DNA of 64,000 nucleotides from the NCBI GenBank assembly GCA_964629575.1, contig CAZVUM010000015.1, positions 10,074 to 74,073 of the forward strand. The letters are read 5' to 3'. Within the stretch, counting starts at the first letter, position 1, and each line of letters begins with the position of its first letter. The notes under the pieces were generated by a model. The model had not been told where the DNA came from, searched no databases, and worked only from the letters and a program-made list of their open reading frames with translations. Source of the DNA: JAYPWI01 sp964629575. Its GTDB lineage: Bacteria > Actinomycetota > Acidimicrobiia > Acidimicrobiales > Poriferisodalaceae. Made by a program: the position numbers and the translations under genes. This document shows, piece after piece, positions 1 to 9,145 of this stretch.

Positions 1-852
1 CCACGGCTGACCGTGCGTCCATCCCGCCACTGTGGCCACCTGACCCAACGAGTTGAGACCACCGAGCAAACGGGTCGGGATGGCCTTGAGTGGCGGCCCG
101 TAGCGCTCGCTGGAGCAGTGCACGAACGCCATGCGCAACCCAGCCATGTTGAACGTCTTGGTCGCAGCGGTGATGGTGACCGTTCGCTCGGCTGCCACAT
201 CACTCACCGAGGAAGCGGGGAGATGGCGCTCGGGGGAGTACACGAGATCGCAGTGGATCTCGTCGCTGATGACGAGGAGATCGTGCCGCTCGGCGATGTC
301 GGCCACGATGCGAAGCTGGTCACGATCGAGAACCACCCCACACGGGTTGTGGGGCAGGCAGAGCAGCAGGGTCGATACCTCGGGTCGGGCAGCGACCGAC
401 TCGAGATGGTCGAAGTCCATCTCCCAGCCGTCTGGGCCGAGGCGGAGTGGATTGGCCACAACGTTGCGCCCAAAGTCGGAGATCGACGTGAGGAACGGGG
501 GATAGATCGGGGTCTGGACCACGATCCCGTCGCCCGGCTCGGTCAGAACATCGATCGTCCACTGCAAGCCCTGGATCACGTCGTGAAGGCGCAGGACATC
601 GTCGATCCGGGTATCCCAGCCGAACGCGGTCGCCATGCGAGCCACGAAGGCTTCATACACCGGGATGGGCTCGTCGTAGAAGTCGTAGCCCAGCCCACCC
701 GAGTCGATCCGGTCGCGCACGGCACCCAGAACCACATCGGGTATCTCGACGTCCATGTCCGCCACCCACGCCGCCAACACGTCGGACCCGTGGCGTCCCC
801 ACTTGATGCCAGGCCGATGCACCACGCGGTCGGGATCGAGATCGAAGATCAT
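1..852 (-). CDS. PatB/MalY-type C-S lyase (PLP aminotransferase fold), 3' end outside window
   Basis: The minus strand reads without a stop from an ATG at 852 to the window edge, giving 284 residues of a class I/II aminotransferase-fold protein. Visible signatures are a substrate and PLP region HNPCG (Asn169), SDEIHCDLVY around residues 196-205 (the Asp that holds the PLP pyridine nitrogen) and TAATKTFNMAG (Lys232, the Schiff-base lysine). The N-terminus with KWGR and AWVADMD matches the PatB/MalY cystathionine beta-lyase-like branch. These enzymes cleave C-S bonds in cystathionine or cysteine S-conjugates, releasing pyruvate and ammonia. About 100 C-terminal residues are missing. The substrate cannot be told from sequence. 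It is divergent from the small gene at 938. Confidence 0.88.
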   Translation of the reverse strand, partial: MIFDLDPDRVVHRPGIKWGRHGSDVLAAWVADMDVEIPDVVLGAVRDRIDSGGLGYDFYDEPIPVYEAFVARMATAFGWDTRIDDVLRLHDVIQGLQWTIDVLTEPGDGIVVQTPIYPPFLTSISDFGRNVVANPLRLGPDGWEMDFDHLESVAARPEVSTLLLCLPHNPCGVVLDRDQLRIVADIAERHDLLVISDEIHCDLVYSPERHLPASSVSDVAAERTVTITAATKTFNMAGLRMAFVHCSSERYGPPLKAIPTRLLGGLNSLGQVATVAGWTHGQPW

Positions 853-937
853 CCGGGCACAGTAGACGGCCGCGCGCTCCCCACGGGGTGTGCAGGTCAC
901 TTGGCGCCAATCTCACTCTTCGTGGTAGACACTCGCG

Positions 938-1246
938 GTGATTTCGACGGCCACAGCGATCGTCCTGACCCTCTTGTTGGTCTGGGCCACAGCGACCACG
1001 ATCATCGTCGCCGTACGCACGTTTGCGGCCCGTCGTCGGCCTTCACCAGCCGACGTCGTTCTCGACCTCACCCGCGACGAGCGGCAGGAAGAGCAGCGCT
1101 GGGCGGCCGTTCGATTCCTCGGCCACGGGATCACCGGCGAGCAGCTCCAAGAAGCCGTGTGCCAGGCAACCAACTGCACACCCGCAGAAGCGACCTACGC
1201 AATCGCGCTCGCCGAGGACCGCACGATCGACGATCCGCCGCGGTGA
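938..1246 (+). CDS. Small single-pass membrane protein, unknown function
   Basis: A GTG start opens a 102-residue protein. It has one hydrophobic N-terminal segment (residues 6-27, rich in Val, Leu and Ala), then a basic patch AARRR (inside-positive) and a soluble domain of about 65 residues. The soluble part looks helical and acidic (LDLTRDERQEEQRW, then a segment GHGITGEQLQEAV). I do not recognise a family. It lies 85 bp from the divergent PatB-like gene and ends 48 bp before the convergent exporter gene. Codon use is like its neighbours, which supports a real gene, but the start is uncertain because no strong ribosome site precedes it. Confidence 0.5.
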   Translation: MISTATAIVLTLLLVWATATTIIVAVRTFAARRRPSPADVVLDLTRDERQEEQRWAAVRFLGHGITGEQLQEAVCQATNCTPAEATYAIALAEDRTIDDPPR

Positions 1247-1294
1247 GCAGCAGGGCTCTCGCTACATCTGAGGCGTCGCTCACCAGCGGCCCAG

Positions 1295-2032
1295 TCAGTA
1301 CAGGCCGACCATCCGCCCGGCCAGCGCGACGACCGCCACGACGAGAACCGGGCGAATGAGTCGCTCCCCTCCGCGCACCGCAGCGCGTGCTCCGACCCAG
1401 CCTCCCAGCGCGAAGCCGATCGACAACAAGAGGGCAAAGCCCCAGTCCACCTGACCTCGGGCGATGAAGACCGGTACGGCCATGGCGGTCAGGGCCATGA
1501 TCACCACGACCTTGACCGCGTTGGCGTTCACAAGATCCAGACCTGAGCGCGACAACGCCACGACGATGATCAGCCCGACGCCGGCCTGAAACGCGCCGCC
1601 GTAGAGCCCGATGCCGAAGAACACGGCGGCGGTCAGGGCGGGACTCCACGCGATCTCCGTGCCCGTCGCCTTCGGCGGCTTCAGGCTGAGGATCAGTAAG
1701 GGGACCATGAGGATCCCGAAGGTCCGCTCGAAGGCTTCGTCGGTGAGGCTCGAGACCAGGACCGATCCCACCAGCGATCCGAGAATCGCTGGGATGAGAA
1801 CGGGAACAGCGCGCCTGAGCCCGGACACTCCTTCCTTGCGATACCCCGCAACGGACGCCGCGTTCTGCACGAGAACACCGACCCGGTTCGTTCCATTGGC
1901 GATCAGACCAGGAAGGTCGGCGAAGACGGTGAGCATGCCCACAGTCAACAGCGAGCCGCCGCCCGCCATGGCGTTGACGACTCCGGCCACCAGGCCGGCA
2001 CCGACCACGACGACGGCGTCGACCACGTCCAT
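1295..2032 (-). CDS. TauE/SafE (TSUP) family membrane transporter
   Basis: This 245-residue integral membrane protein has about seven to eight hydrophobic segments. The family hallmark is seen at residues 20-55: an AGGGSLLTV glycine-rich hairpin followed by GLIANGTNRVG. Members are usually exporters of sulfite, sulfonates or other small organosulfur or organic anions in the cytoplasmic membrane. A second half begins near residue 130 after KPPKATG and repeats the topology, as expected for the internally duplicated fold. It is the last gene on the minus strand after the DUF1501 gene, 60 bp away, so it may be cotranscribed, but nothing links its substrate to those genes. Confidence 0.9.
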   Translation of the reverse strand: MDVVDAVVVVGAGLVAGVVNAMAGGGSLLTVGMLTVFADLPGLIANGTNRVGVLVQNAASVAGYRKEGVSGLRRAVPVLIPAILGSLVGSVLVSSLTDEAFERTFGILMVPLLILSLKPPKATGTEIAWSPALTAAVFFGIGLYGGAFQAGVGLIIVVALSRSGLDLVNANAVKVVVIMALTAMAVPVFIARGQVDWGFALLLSIGFALGGWVGARAAVRGGERLIRPVLVVAVVALAGRMVGLY

Positions 2033-2092
2033 GGAGCCATCTTGGTCCAGGAGCGTCGGATGCCACGAGTCGACGCCCGGCGGCGCAGGTCG

Positions 2093-4162
2093 CTAGGCAG
2101 CTATGGAGTTGACCGATCCGGTTTGGCTGACCCCTCCGAGAGAGCCCTGGTAGGAGGCGTCGCCGAAGGTGAACACACCGCCGTCGCGTGCGACGAGCCA
2201 GTAGCCGTTTCCGGTGTGTGTCGGCGCCACAGCGACGATCGGTTGAGCGAGACGCAGGTTGCCCGTCGAGCCGTGGTACCCCGCCTTGCCGTAGGTGAAG
2301 ACGCCGCCGTCGTCAGAGACCAGCCAGTAGCCCTCGCCGGAGGGGTGAGCGGCCATCGTGACGATGGGTCGGTTGAGGCGAATTGCACCAGCCGACCCGT
2401 AGAAGCCGACGTTGCCGTAGGTGAACACGCCGCCGTCAGAACCGCAGAACCAGTATCCGTTGCCCGATGGATGCACGGCCATGCCCACGACAGGCGCCGC
2501 GAGACGCAGGTTGCCCGTCGAGCCGTGGAAACGAGCGGAGCCAAAGCTGAATACGCCCCCGTCCTCCCCCACGAGCCAGTAGCCGTTGCCGTCCGGCGCG
2601 ATCGCCATGTCGACGATGGGCCGGCTGAGCCCACGGCCACCCATCGACCCGTGGTACCCCGCCTCGCCGAAGGTGAACACACCGCCATCGGCTCCACAGA
2701 CCCAATAGCCGTCGCCCACGGGGTTCCGACGCACGGCGACCACGTTGTTGACCCACGGCGAGCCGTAGTTGGCGTGCTTGCCGAAGTTGTGAACGCCACC
2801 CGCAGCCGTGGAGATGAGGTAACCGTGCTTGGCCAACGGGTTGTGAGCGGGCCCAACGACAGCGGTGGCATCGGGATCCGCGCCGAACATGTCGAACTGC
2901 TCGAAGCTCGCGCCGAGGATCTCGTTGGAGTCGGCCTGCAGCCAGCGCTCGAGAACCGTGGCGTACATGCTCCTGAAGTCGACCGACGGGGCGAGGTTGC
3001 CGCGGCGATCGAGGTTGTGCAGCGACGGATAGCCGCCGTAGAGACCACCTTTGACCCGCTGACCGATCACGAAGGCCACCGATGCGGCGCCGTGATCGGT
3101 GCCGTACGCACCATTGATCTGAGCGCGGCGCCCGAACTCCGAGAACGTCACCACAGTCACCTTGGAGGCGAACTGGGGTGCGAGCTCGGCGTAGAAGCGG
3201 GCGATGCCGGCGTCGAGCCGACCGAGTGCCTGGGCGTGAGCGAACTCGTGGCCGTTGTGGTTGTCGAACCCGCCGGTATCGACCGACAGGACCCGGACAC
3301 CGACGTCGGCGTTGATGAGGCGAGCTGCCTGGCCCATCTCGACCTCGAAGCGGCTGCCGGGAATGCGCCCGCCTTCGTAGGCGGGAGCGAGGCGCCGAGC
3401 CTGGTCGAGCGCGTCGACGTTGTTGTCGGCGAGCTGATCAGCCCACGATCCGAGTGGGTGGCTTCCCGCTGCCATCTGCTCGATGGCGTTGTAGAGGCGA
3501 CGGTCCCGAGGCCGGTTGGCGATACCGAACTCCATCTCCCCGCCGGCGCTGAGGGCGACCGCCTGGGCCTCCCGTCCGACGAGGTGCAGTGGGATCGCGG
3601 AATCGAACACGACGGCTTCGAGCTCGCTGCGATGCGATCCCTTGGCGTCCAGATGGCGGCCGATCCAACCGTCGAGAGAGCGCTCGCCGGACTCGGAGTC
3701 GTGCTTGCCGTCCATCCACAAGGCCATGCCGTCGAAGTGCGACAGGGTCGAGTCGTGGTAGCCGATGCCCTGGATGATGCCGACGTCACCCTGATCCCAC
3801 AGCGACTTGATCGTCGTCAGGTTGGGGTGCAGCGCGAGGCCGTTGCCGATGCGCAGCGCGTCCTGTTGATCGAGGGCCACGCCCTGGCGCAGCTGGCGAT
3901 ACCGGCCGTCATCGACGGGCGCGACGGTGTTCAGACCATCGTTGCCGCCGCCGAGCTGGATCAGGACGAGGATGCCCTCCCCCGGCTGGATCGGACCGCC
4001 CAGCGCGGCGTTGGCAGTGCCGCCGCCTGGCAGAGCCAAGCCGGCCCCGGCCGCCGCGGCACCCGCTGCGGTGTATTGGAGAAACCGCCGCCTGGACAGC
4101 CCCTCGGGCGACAGATCGGGGCTCTTGGACAATGCTCGACGGATCTCGTCTGCGTTACACAT
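2093..4162 (-). CDS. Tat-exported DUF1501 protein with C-terminal GYW/DGGVF repeats (copy A)
   Basis: The 689-residue product has a twin-arginine signal (SRRRFLQ at 23-29, then an Ala/Gly-rich hydrophobic stretch), so it is exported folded. Residues ~50-430 are a DUF1501 domain, an alkaline-phosphatase/sulfatase-like fold; landmarks are GGNDGLNTVAP near the N-terminus, FDNHNGHEFAH and TFSEFGRR with TDHGAAS. Residues ~446-689 hold six units of about 42 residues with consensus GYWLV..DGGVFTFG.A.FHGS...L..PIV.MA..P.G.N. Such repeats are common in exported actinobacterial proteins and probably form a beta-propeller-like surface. An AGGAGGTG ribosome site precedes the ATG, only 13 bp after the DUF1800 gene, so the two are an operon. 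The enzymatic activity of DUF1501 proteins is not established. Confidence 0.92.
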   Translation of the reverse strand: MCNADEIRRALSKSPDLSPEGLSRRRFLQYTAAGAAAAGAGLALPGGGTANAALGGPIQPGEGILVLIQLGGGNDGLNTVAPVDDGRYRQLRQGVALDQQDALRIGNGLALHPNLTTIKSLWDQGDVGIIQGIGYHDSTLSHFDGMALWMDGKHDSESGERSLDGWIGRHLDAKGSHRSELEAVVFDSAIPLHLVGREAQAVALSAGGEMEFGIANRPRDRRLYNAIEQMAAGSHPLGSWADQLADNNVDALDQARRLAPAYEGGRIPGSRFEVEMGQAARLINADVGVRVLSVDTGGFDNHNGHEFAHAQALGRLDAGIARFYAELAPQFASKVTVVTFSEFGRRAQINGAYGTDHGAASVAFVIGQRVKGGLYGGYPSLHNLDRRGNLAPSVDFRSMYATVLERWLQADSNEILGASFEQFDMFGADPDATAVVGPAHNPLAKHGYLISTAAGGVHNFGKHANYGSPWVNNVVAVRRNPVGDGYWVCGADGGVFTFGEAGYHGSMGGRGLSRPIVDMAIAPDGNGYWLVGEDGGVFSFGSARFHGSTGNLRLAAPVVGMAVHPSGNGYWFCGSDGGVFTYGNVGFYGSAGAIRLNRPIVTMAAHPSGEGYWLVSDDGGVFTYGKAGYHGSTGNLRLAQPIVAVAPTHTGNGYWLVARDGGVFTFGDASYQGSLGGVSQTGSVNSIAA

Positions 4163-4175
4163 GGATCACACCTCC

Positions 4176-5465
4176 TCAGGCCAGCTGCATCTCGGGCGAG
4201 AGCATCACGAGCGTCAATACGTTGCGGTATTGGGGCCATTCCTCGGTGGCCCGCTCGGCGTACAAGTAGTCCTCGAGAGCGCGACGAGTAGTCGTCGTGA
4301 GGGTGTTGAGCGAGAACCAGCCCCGCAGCAGGTCGACGACCGCGGGAACCGACAGGTCGTAGATCTCCTCGAGATGGTCCCGCTGGCTCATCTTCCAGAC
4401 CAGGTGGCTGGCGAAGTCGGCCCTGGCCCATGCTCCGGTCGCCGAGATCCACTCGGCGTTCTGCTTCCAGCCAGATGGGTTGGGAGGGTGCAGAAGGTTC
4501 TGGCCCATGTCTCGAATCCACCAGTCGGGGCGGCACTCCGACGCGGGCGAAGCGCCGGCTCTGGCGCAGGCCACCGCCCATTCGACCGGGCTCCTCACGA
4601 GGCCCGTCCTGGCTTGGGTGCTGTAGAACTCGTCGTGCATCAGCACCGACCGCACCAGGAGCCCGAGATTCAGATTGTTGTTGAGGTAGTCGGCGGTGAT
4701 GTCGTCGATCACCGACGAGGACGGGTTGGGATAGGCCAGAAAACTCCACAACTCGGTGGCGATGTAACGCGCCGATGCGATGCGGTGCACGCCGTAGACG
4801 GCCTCGTCGATCACCTGCGGCCCATCCCAGTTCTTGGTGATGCCGAAGATCGTCTTGTTGCGGTGGTCGTGCCAGTAGGAGTTGTACTGGTAGTTCTTCA
4901 AACCATCGGAGAGGTGGTGGCCCGTCCAGGCTCGGGCGGTTTCGATGATGTCGTTCTCGCTGTGGTGCTCACCAGGGCCGAGCAAATGGAGCTCGAGCAG
5001 CTCACGGGCGAAGTTCTCGTTGGGGTTGCCGGCCTTGTTTCGGTAGTTGTCGAGATACAGGAGCATCGACGGCGTGACCGACATCGCCTGAGCGAGATCG
5101 CGGAAGCTGCCAAAGAGCATCCCCCGGAACAGGTTGTTCTCCTGCCAGGTCTGCCATGCGTACCGATGGGTGTCGGCGTTGGTCGCAAAGTGGCCATGCC
5201 AGAAGAAGGTCAGCTTCTCCTGGAGCGGGCGCGGCATCAACCGCATTCGCTCCATCCACCAGACCTTCAGGTCGGCGACCTGGCGCCACTTGGAGCCCTC
5301 TTCGTCGAAGATCCCCGCCGGTGGCTGGGGAGTCGGATTGGACGAGAAGTCCATGAGAGTCGCAACGGCGTCGGCCCGGGACATGGGGGTCAGCTGATCC
5401 ACCAATGCCCAATCGATTCCGAAACCGGTACGACGTACCAAATGCTCTGCGTCGGCCCGATCCAC
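4176..5465 (-). CDS. DUF1800 family protein (copy A)
   Basis: This is a 429-residue DUF1800 protein. It begins with a GTG in MDRADAEHLVRRTGFG, which aligns residue for residue with the start of the paralogue at 9032, so this start is chosen. Typical DUF1800 features are the early HLVRRTGFG segment, a Trp-rich region with MRLMPRPLQEKLTFFWHGHF around residues 75-95, the NENFARELLELH segment near residue 150 and a terminal LSPEMQLA. DUF1800 genes are almost always paired with DUF1501 genes, and that is seen here (13 bp spacing). There is no obvious signal peptide. It may act with, or travel as a complex with, the Tat-exported DUF1501 partner, which is inference. The pair's function is unknown. 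Confidence 0.9.
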   Translation of the reverse strand: MDRADAEHLVRRTGFGIDWALVDQLTPMSRADAVATLMDFSSNPTPQPPAGIFDEEGSKWRQVADLKVWWMERMRLMPRPLQEKLTFFWHGHFATNADTHRYAWQTWQENNLFRGMLFGSFRDLAQAMSVTPSMLLYLDNYRNKAGNPNENFARELLELHLLGPGEHHSENDIIETARAWTGHHLSDGLKNYQYNSYWHDHRNKTIFGITKNWDGPQVIDEAVYGVHRIASARYIATELWSFLAYPNPSSSVIDDITADYLNNNLNLGLLVRSVLMHDEFYSTQARTGLVRSPVEWAVACARAGASPASECRPDWWIRDMGQNLLHPPNPSGWKQNAEWISATGAWARADFASHLVWKMSQRDHLEEIYDLSVPAVVDLLRGWFSLNTLTTTTRRALEDYLYAERATEEWPQYRNVLTLVMLSPEMQLA

Positions 5466-5627
5466 TGTGCACCACCCCCGTCGTGATGTCGCTAGATCCG
5501 CCCGAATCGCACTTCGAGCGAAGCTATCCCTCTGTCAAGCTGCTGTGTCGTCGCGGCAGCCGGTTTTCTCATCGGCGGTGGTCGGTACCGACTTGAGTGC
5601 TGGAGCAAAGAGAACTGGACCGACGGC

Positions 5628-7733
5628 TCAGGAGGCGATCGACACCGACACGGTCCGGTCCGACACCTGACGTGGTGCGCCATGGAACGAAGCGTCACCG
5701 AAGGTGAACACGCCACCGTCACCGCCGAGCAACCAGTAGCCGTCTCCCGTCGGGGTCGTCGCCATGTCGACGATGGGAGCCGCGAGGTTCACGCCGGCCA
5801 GCGAACCGTGGAACGGCGCTGCCCCGAAGGCGAAGACCCCGCCGTCAGCCGTGAGCAGCCAATAGCCGTCCCCGCTGGAGTGAACGGCCATCGTGACGAT
5901 CGGCTCGACCAGGTCGAGGTGGGCGACCGATCCGTGGAACGGGGCGGATCCGAAGGCGAACACGCCGCCGTCGCGGCCACAGAGCCAGTAGCCATCGCCG
6001 GCGGGTCGGGCCGCCATCCCCGAGACCGGGGCGGCCAAGGAGAGGGCAGCCGCCGATCCATGGAACGGCGCGGCGCCCAGGGCGAACAGGCCGCCGTCTT
6101 CGCTGGCCAGCCAATATCCCCGCCCGTCGGCGCTGGGCGCCATGTCGACGATGGCCGAAGCCAGATCCAGCGCGACAACCGAGCCGTGATCGGGCGCCAA
6201 GCCGTACGCCGTGACGACGCCACGGGCCTCGGCGATCCAATAGCCGTCCACCAGTGGGTGGGTGCGGACCGCCACTGCGCCGGCGCCGGCCGAACCGTGG
6301 CTGCGCAGGTGTCCGAACTGCTGAACCGCACCATCGGACGAGAGGACCACGTACCCGTCGCCGCTGGATTCGCCGGCTGGAGAGCTCGGCTGGGGTGATT
6401 GAGCGACCGGCGCGACCGGCGCGACCGCACGGACACCATTCGTGGTCGAGGTATTCGGCACAGCACCGAACAGGCCCAGGCCTTCGTAGCGGCCGCCGAC
6501 GATTGCGGACCCGTCCGCACCGAGCCACGCCTCGGCGACGGTTCCGTACAGATCACGAAAGTCGACTCGCGGAACGAGATTGCCGCGACGGTCGAGCGCG
6601 TCGAGCAGCGGGTACTCGCCGTAGAGACCGCCCACCACCGGCTGTCCCACGACGAGCGACAGGCTCGCGGCGCCGTGATCGGTCCCGTCCGATGCGTTCT
6701 TCTGGGGCCGGCGGCCGAACTCCGAGAACGTCATCACGGTCACCCGGTCGGCGAACCGCGCGTCGAGTTCTTCGAAGAACCGCTGCACCCCAGTATCGAG
6801 GTTGCCCAGTGCGACACCGTGTTCCCACTCGTGCCGTTGGTGGGTGTCGAAACCAGCGAGCTGCACCGTCAACAAGCGGACGCCGATGTCCACGTTGATC
6901 AGCCGTGCGGCTTGCACCATCTCGGTCGCAAAGCCCCAACCGGTGTGGGGCCTGGCGTAGGCGGGCCTCAGCTCGGTCGCCAGATCGAGCGCGGCACTCC
7001 CGGCAGCCGCGAGCTCGTCTGCCCACGGGCCGAGCGGCGACGTGGCGCCGTCCATGCGGCGCACGGTTTCGTACATCCGTTGATACCCGGTACTGCGGTC
7101 GGTGCCGAAGTCCGGGAGGGGCCCGATACCCAGAGTGACGGCGGAGGCCTCGCTGCCGCGCATGTGCAGAGGAATCGCCGTGTCGAACGCCACGGCCTCG
7201 ACCGGGCTTCGACCCGCGCCGAGTCCGTCGAGGTACCGCCCGATCCAGCCGGTTTCGGGCCGACGCCCAGGAACCAGGCCGTGCTCGCCGCCCATCCACA
7301 TGGCCATGCTGTCGAAGTGAGATAGCGTGCTGTCGGCGTAACCGACGCCCTGCACGACAGCGACGTCCCCGGCGTCGAACCGGTCCTTGATGTGGCTGAG
7401 CGATGGGTGAAACGCAAGACCCCCATCGATGCGCAATCCCTCGGCCGGGCTGATGGCGATGCCCCGGCGAAGGTCGTGATAGTGACCCGAGTCGACGGGC
7501 GCAACGGTGTTGAGGCCGTCGTTTCCTCCCAGCAGCTCGATGAGCACCAGCACGCGGTCATCGGACCCGAGGGGGGTCGAGCCGAAGGCAGACCGAAACC
7601 CGACACCCACTCCTGTTCCCGCCACGGCTGCGCCGGCCAGGGCGAACTGGAGGAACCTTCGGCGGCTGAGCGCGTCGGGAGACCCATCGGCGGCTGTCGA
7701 GAGCTGAGTGCGGATCCGCGCGACATCACTCAT
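5628..7733 (-). CDS. Tat-exported DUF1501 protein with C-terminal GYW/DGGVF repeats (copy B)
   Basis: This 701-residue paralogue of the gene at 2093 has the twin-arginine motif at the same place (SRRRFLQ, 23-29). The DUF1501 core keeps GGNDGLNTVAP, FDTHQRHEWEH and TFSEFGRR followed by TDHGAAS. A Ser/Pro/Val-rich linker of about 35 residues then leads to six C-terminal repeats. The first two repeats have drifted (SSDGAVQQFG, EARGVVTAYG); the rest fit the GYWL..DGGVFAFGAAPFHGS consensus. The repeats are richer in Ala/Pro than in copy A, so the two copies have diverged well beyond a recent duplication. A GAGGAG ribosome site lies in the 12 bp after the DUF1800 gene. Exported and cell-surface or extracellular by inference. 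Confidence 0.92.
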   Translation of the reverse strand: MSDVARIRTQLSTAADGSPDALSRRRFLQFALAGAAVAGTGVGVGFRSAFGSTPLGSDDRVLVLIELLGGNDGLNTVAPVDSGHYHDLRRGIAISPAEGLRIDGGLAFHPSLSHIKDRFDAGDVAVVQGVGYADSTLSHFDSMAMWMGGEHGLVPGRRPETGWIGRYLDGLGAGRSPVEAVAFDTAIPLHMRGSEASAVTLGIGPLPDFGTDRSTGYQRMYETVRRMDGATSPLGPWADELAAAGSAALDLATELRPAYARPHTGWGFATEMVQAARLINVDIGVRLLTVQLAGFDTHQRHEWEHGVALGNLDTGVQRFFEELDARFADRVTVMTFSEFGRRPQKNASDGTDHGAASLSLVVGQPVVGGLYGEYPLLDALDRRGNLVPRVDFRDLYGTVAEAWLGADGSAIVGGRYEGLGLFGAVPNTSTTNGVRAVAPVAPVAQSPQPSSPAGESSGDGYVVLSSDGAVQQFGHLRSHGSAGAGAVAVRTHPLVDGYWIAEARGVVTAYGLAPDHGSVVALDLASAIVDMAPSADGRGYWLASEDGGLFALGAAPFHGSAAALSLAAPVSGMAARPAGDGYWLCGRDGGVFAFGSAPFHGSVAHLDLVEPIVTMAVHSSGDGYWLLTADGGVFAFGAAPFHGSLAGVNLAAPIVDMATTPTGDGYWLLGGDGGVFTFGDASFHGAPRQVSDRTVSVSIAS

Positions 7734-7745
7734 CGGTCACGCTCC

Positions 7746-9032
7746 TCACGCGAGCTGCATTTCTGGAGACAGGAGCGTGACCGTCACCGCGTTTCGAAAC
7801 TCATCGGTGGACCCGGCCGCTCGCTCGGCCGCGAGCTGATCCTCGATCGCGCGGCGCGAGGTGGGGCTCAACACCGGGATGCCCATCGCCCGTCGCAGCG
7901 ATTCGACGGCGGTCGGAACCGGCTGGTCCACGATCTCCTGGAGATAGTCGTTCACATTCATCCGGTTGGCCACACGGCGCGCGAAATCGGCGCGCGACCA
8001 CATGGCGATCGGTGAGATCCACTCGGCGTTGTTCCCCCAGCCCTCCGGCGTCAGGGGAAAGAACAACGACTGACCCATCGTCCCGACGTAGAGCTCCGGC
8101 TGGGTGTCGAAGACATCCAGCCGGGCCTGTGCGGTGCACGCCACAGACCAGTGGACGGGAGCGCGGACGAGTCCCTGCCGTGCTGTCGCCCCGTAGAACG
8201 CGTCGTGAGTGAAGATCGCCGAGAGGAGAACGCGCAGATCTCGACCCGCAACCAGATACGGCACCACGAGGTCGTCCACGACATGGCTCGGGGGATTGGG
8301 GTACGCGAAGTACGACCACAACTTGGTCGCGACGAAGCGGGCGCAGGCCTCTCGGCGAACACCGCCCACAATCTCGTCGATCACCTGCGGCCCATCCCAG
8401 CTGCGAACGATGCCGAAGATGGATTTCGAACCCGCATCGTGCTCTGACGGGGTGAAGCGATAGCTGCGGTAGCCGTCGGCCAACCCGTGACCGCTCCAGG
8501 CGCGGGCGGCTTCGATGATGTCGTGCTCGGTGTAGTGACCCGGGCTCAGCGTGTGGAGCTCCAGCAGCTCTCTGGCGTAGTTCTCGTTGGGACGCAGGGC
8601 TTCGTTGCGATGATTGTCGAGGTACAGCAGCATCGCTGGGCTGATCGAAGTCGAGTGGAGGAGAGCATCGAAGGTTCCGAGGCTCCCGCGACGCAACCGG
8701 TCGAGTAGATCGGCCGCCTGCCACGCGTGTTCGAGCTTGTTGGCGTTGACCGCGAAGTGCGAGTGCCAGAACAGCGCGAGATGCTCTTCGAGCGGCCGCG
8801 GAACGGTGAGCATCCTCTCGAACCACCAGCGCGTCAACCCGCGAATCTGCTCCCACATCGTGCCGCCCTCGACGGTGGCGTCGGCAGGTGGGGCCGGGGC
8901 CGGGTTGAGGTCGAAATCGAGAAGCAGATCCACCGCGTCGGAGCGCGACACGGAAACCAGTGCGTCCACCACAGCCCAGTCGACACCGAAGCTCGTGCGC
9001 CGCACGAGGTGTTCGGCTTCAGCTCTCAGCAT
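7746..9032 (-). CDS. DUF1800 family protein (copy B)
   Basis: This 428-residue DUF1800 protein is paralogous to the gene at 4176 and has the same landmarks: HLVRRTSFGVD near the start, MLTVPRPLEEHLALFWHSHF, NENYARELLELH and the terminal LSPEMQLA. I choose the ATG at 9032 because AGGAGAGG sits five bases upstream and because the N-terminus MLRAEAEHLVRR aligns with copy A. A longer in-frame extension to 9368 runs through a region encoding the beta-lactamase-like gene in another frame and is not believed. The gene heads the second DUF1800-DUF1501 cassette. The 113 bp upstream should contain the cassette promoter, but I see no convincing -35/-10 pair there. Confidence 0.9.
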   Translation of the reverse strand: MLRAEAEHLVRRTSFGVDWAVVDALVSVSRSDAVDLLLDFDLNPAPAPPADATVEGGTMWEQIRGLTRWWFERMLTVPRPLEEHLALFWHSHFAVNANKLEHAWQAADLLDRLRRGSLGTFDALLHSTSISPAMLLYLDNHRNEALRPNENYARELLELHTLSPGHYTEHDIIEAARAWSGHGLADGYRSYRFTPSEHDAGSKSIFGIVRSWDGPQVIDEIVGGVRREACARFVATKLWSYFAYPNPPSHVVDDLVVPYLVAGRDLRVLLSAIFTHDAFYGATARQGLVRAPVHWSVACTAQARLDVFDTQPELYVGTMGQSLFFPLTPEGWGNNAEWISPIAMWSRADFARRVANRMNVNDYLQEIVDQPVPTAVESLRRAMGIPVLSPTSRRAIEDQLAAERAAGSTDEFRNAVTVTLLSPEMQLA

Positions 9033-9145
9033 CGATCCTCTCCTGTTGGCCCAGTCGGGACAGCGACGGCCTCGAACCCGCGGAGTGACGAAACCACGAG
9101 TCTGTCCCATAGACAATTGCAGCGCACAAACGGTCGCGATGTACG

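Noticed and set aside
13..1359. 448-residue plus-strand frame at the left edge
   Set aside because: Antisense to a PatB-type gene with visible catalytic motifs; no motif of its own.
2042..4291. Long plus-strand frame opposite the DUF1501 gene
   Set aside because: It lacks known motifs, is rich in Arg, His, Val and Asp as expected for the antisense of GC-rich coding DNA, and lies opposite a clear Tat protein.
5466..5627. Promoter or gene between the two DUF cassettes
   Set aside because: No reading frame with a good start is present. The GTCGGTACCGAC palindrome at 5581 is short and may be chance; no clear -35/-10 pair.
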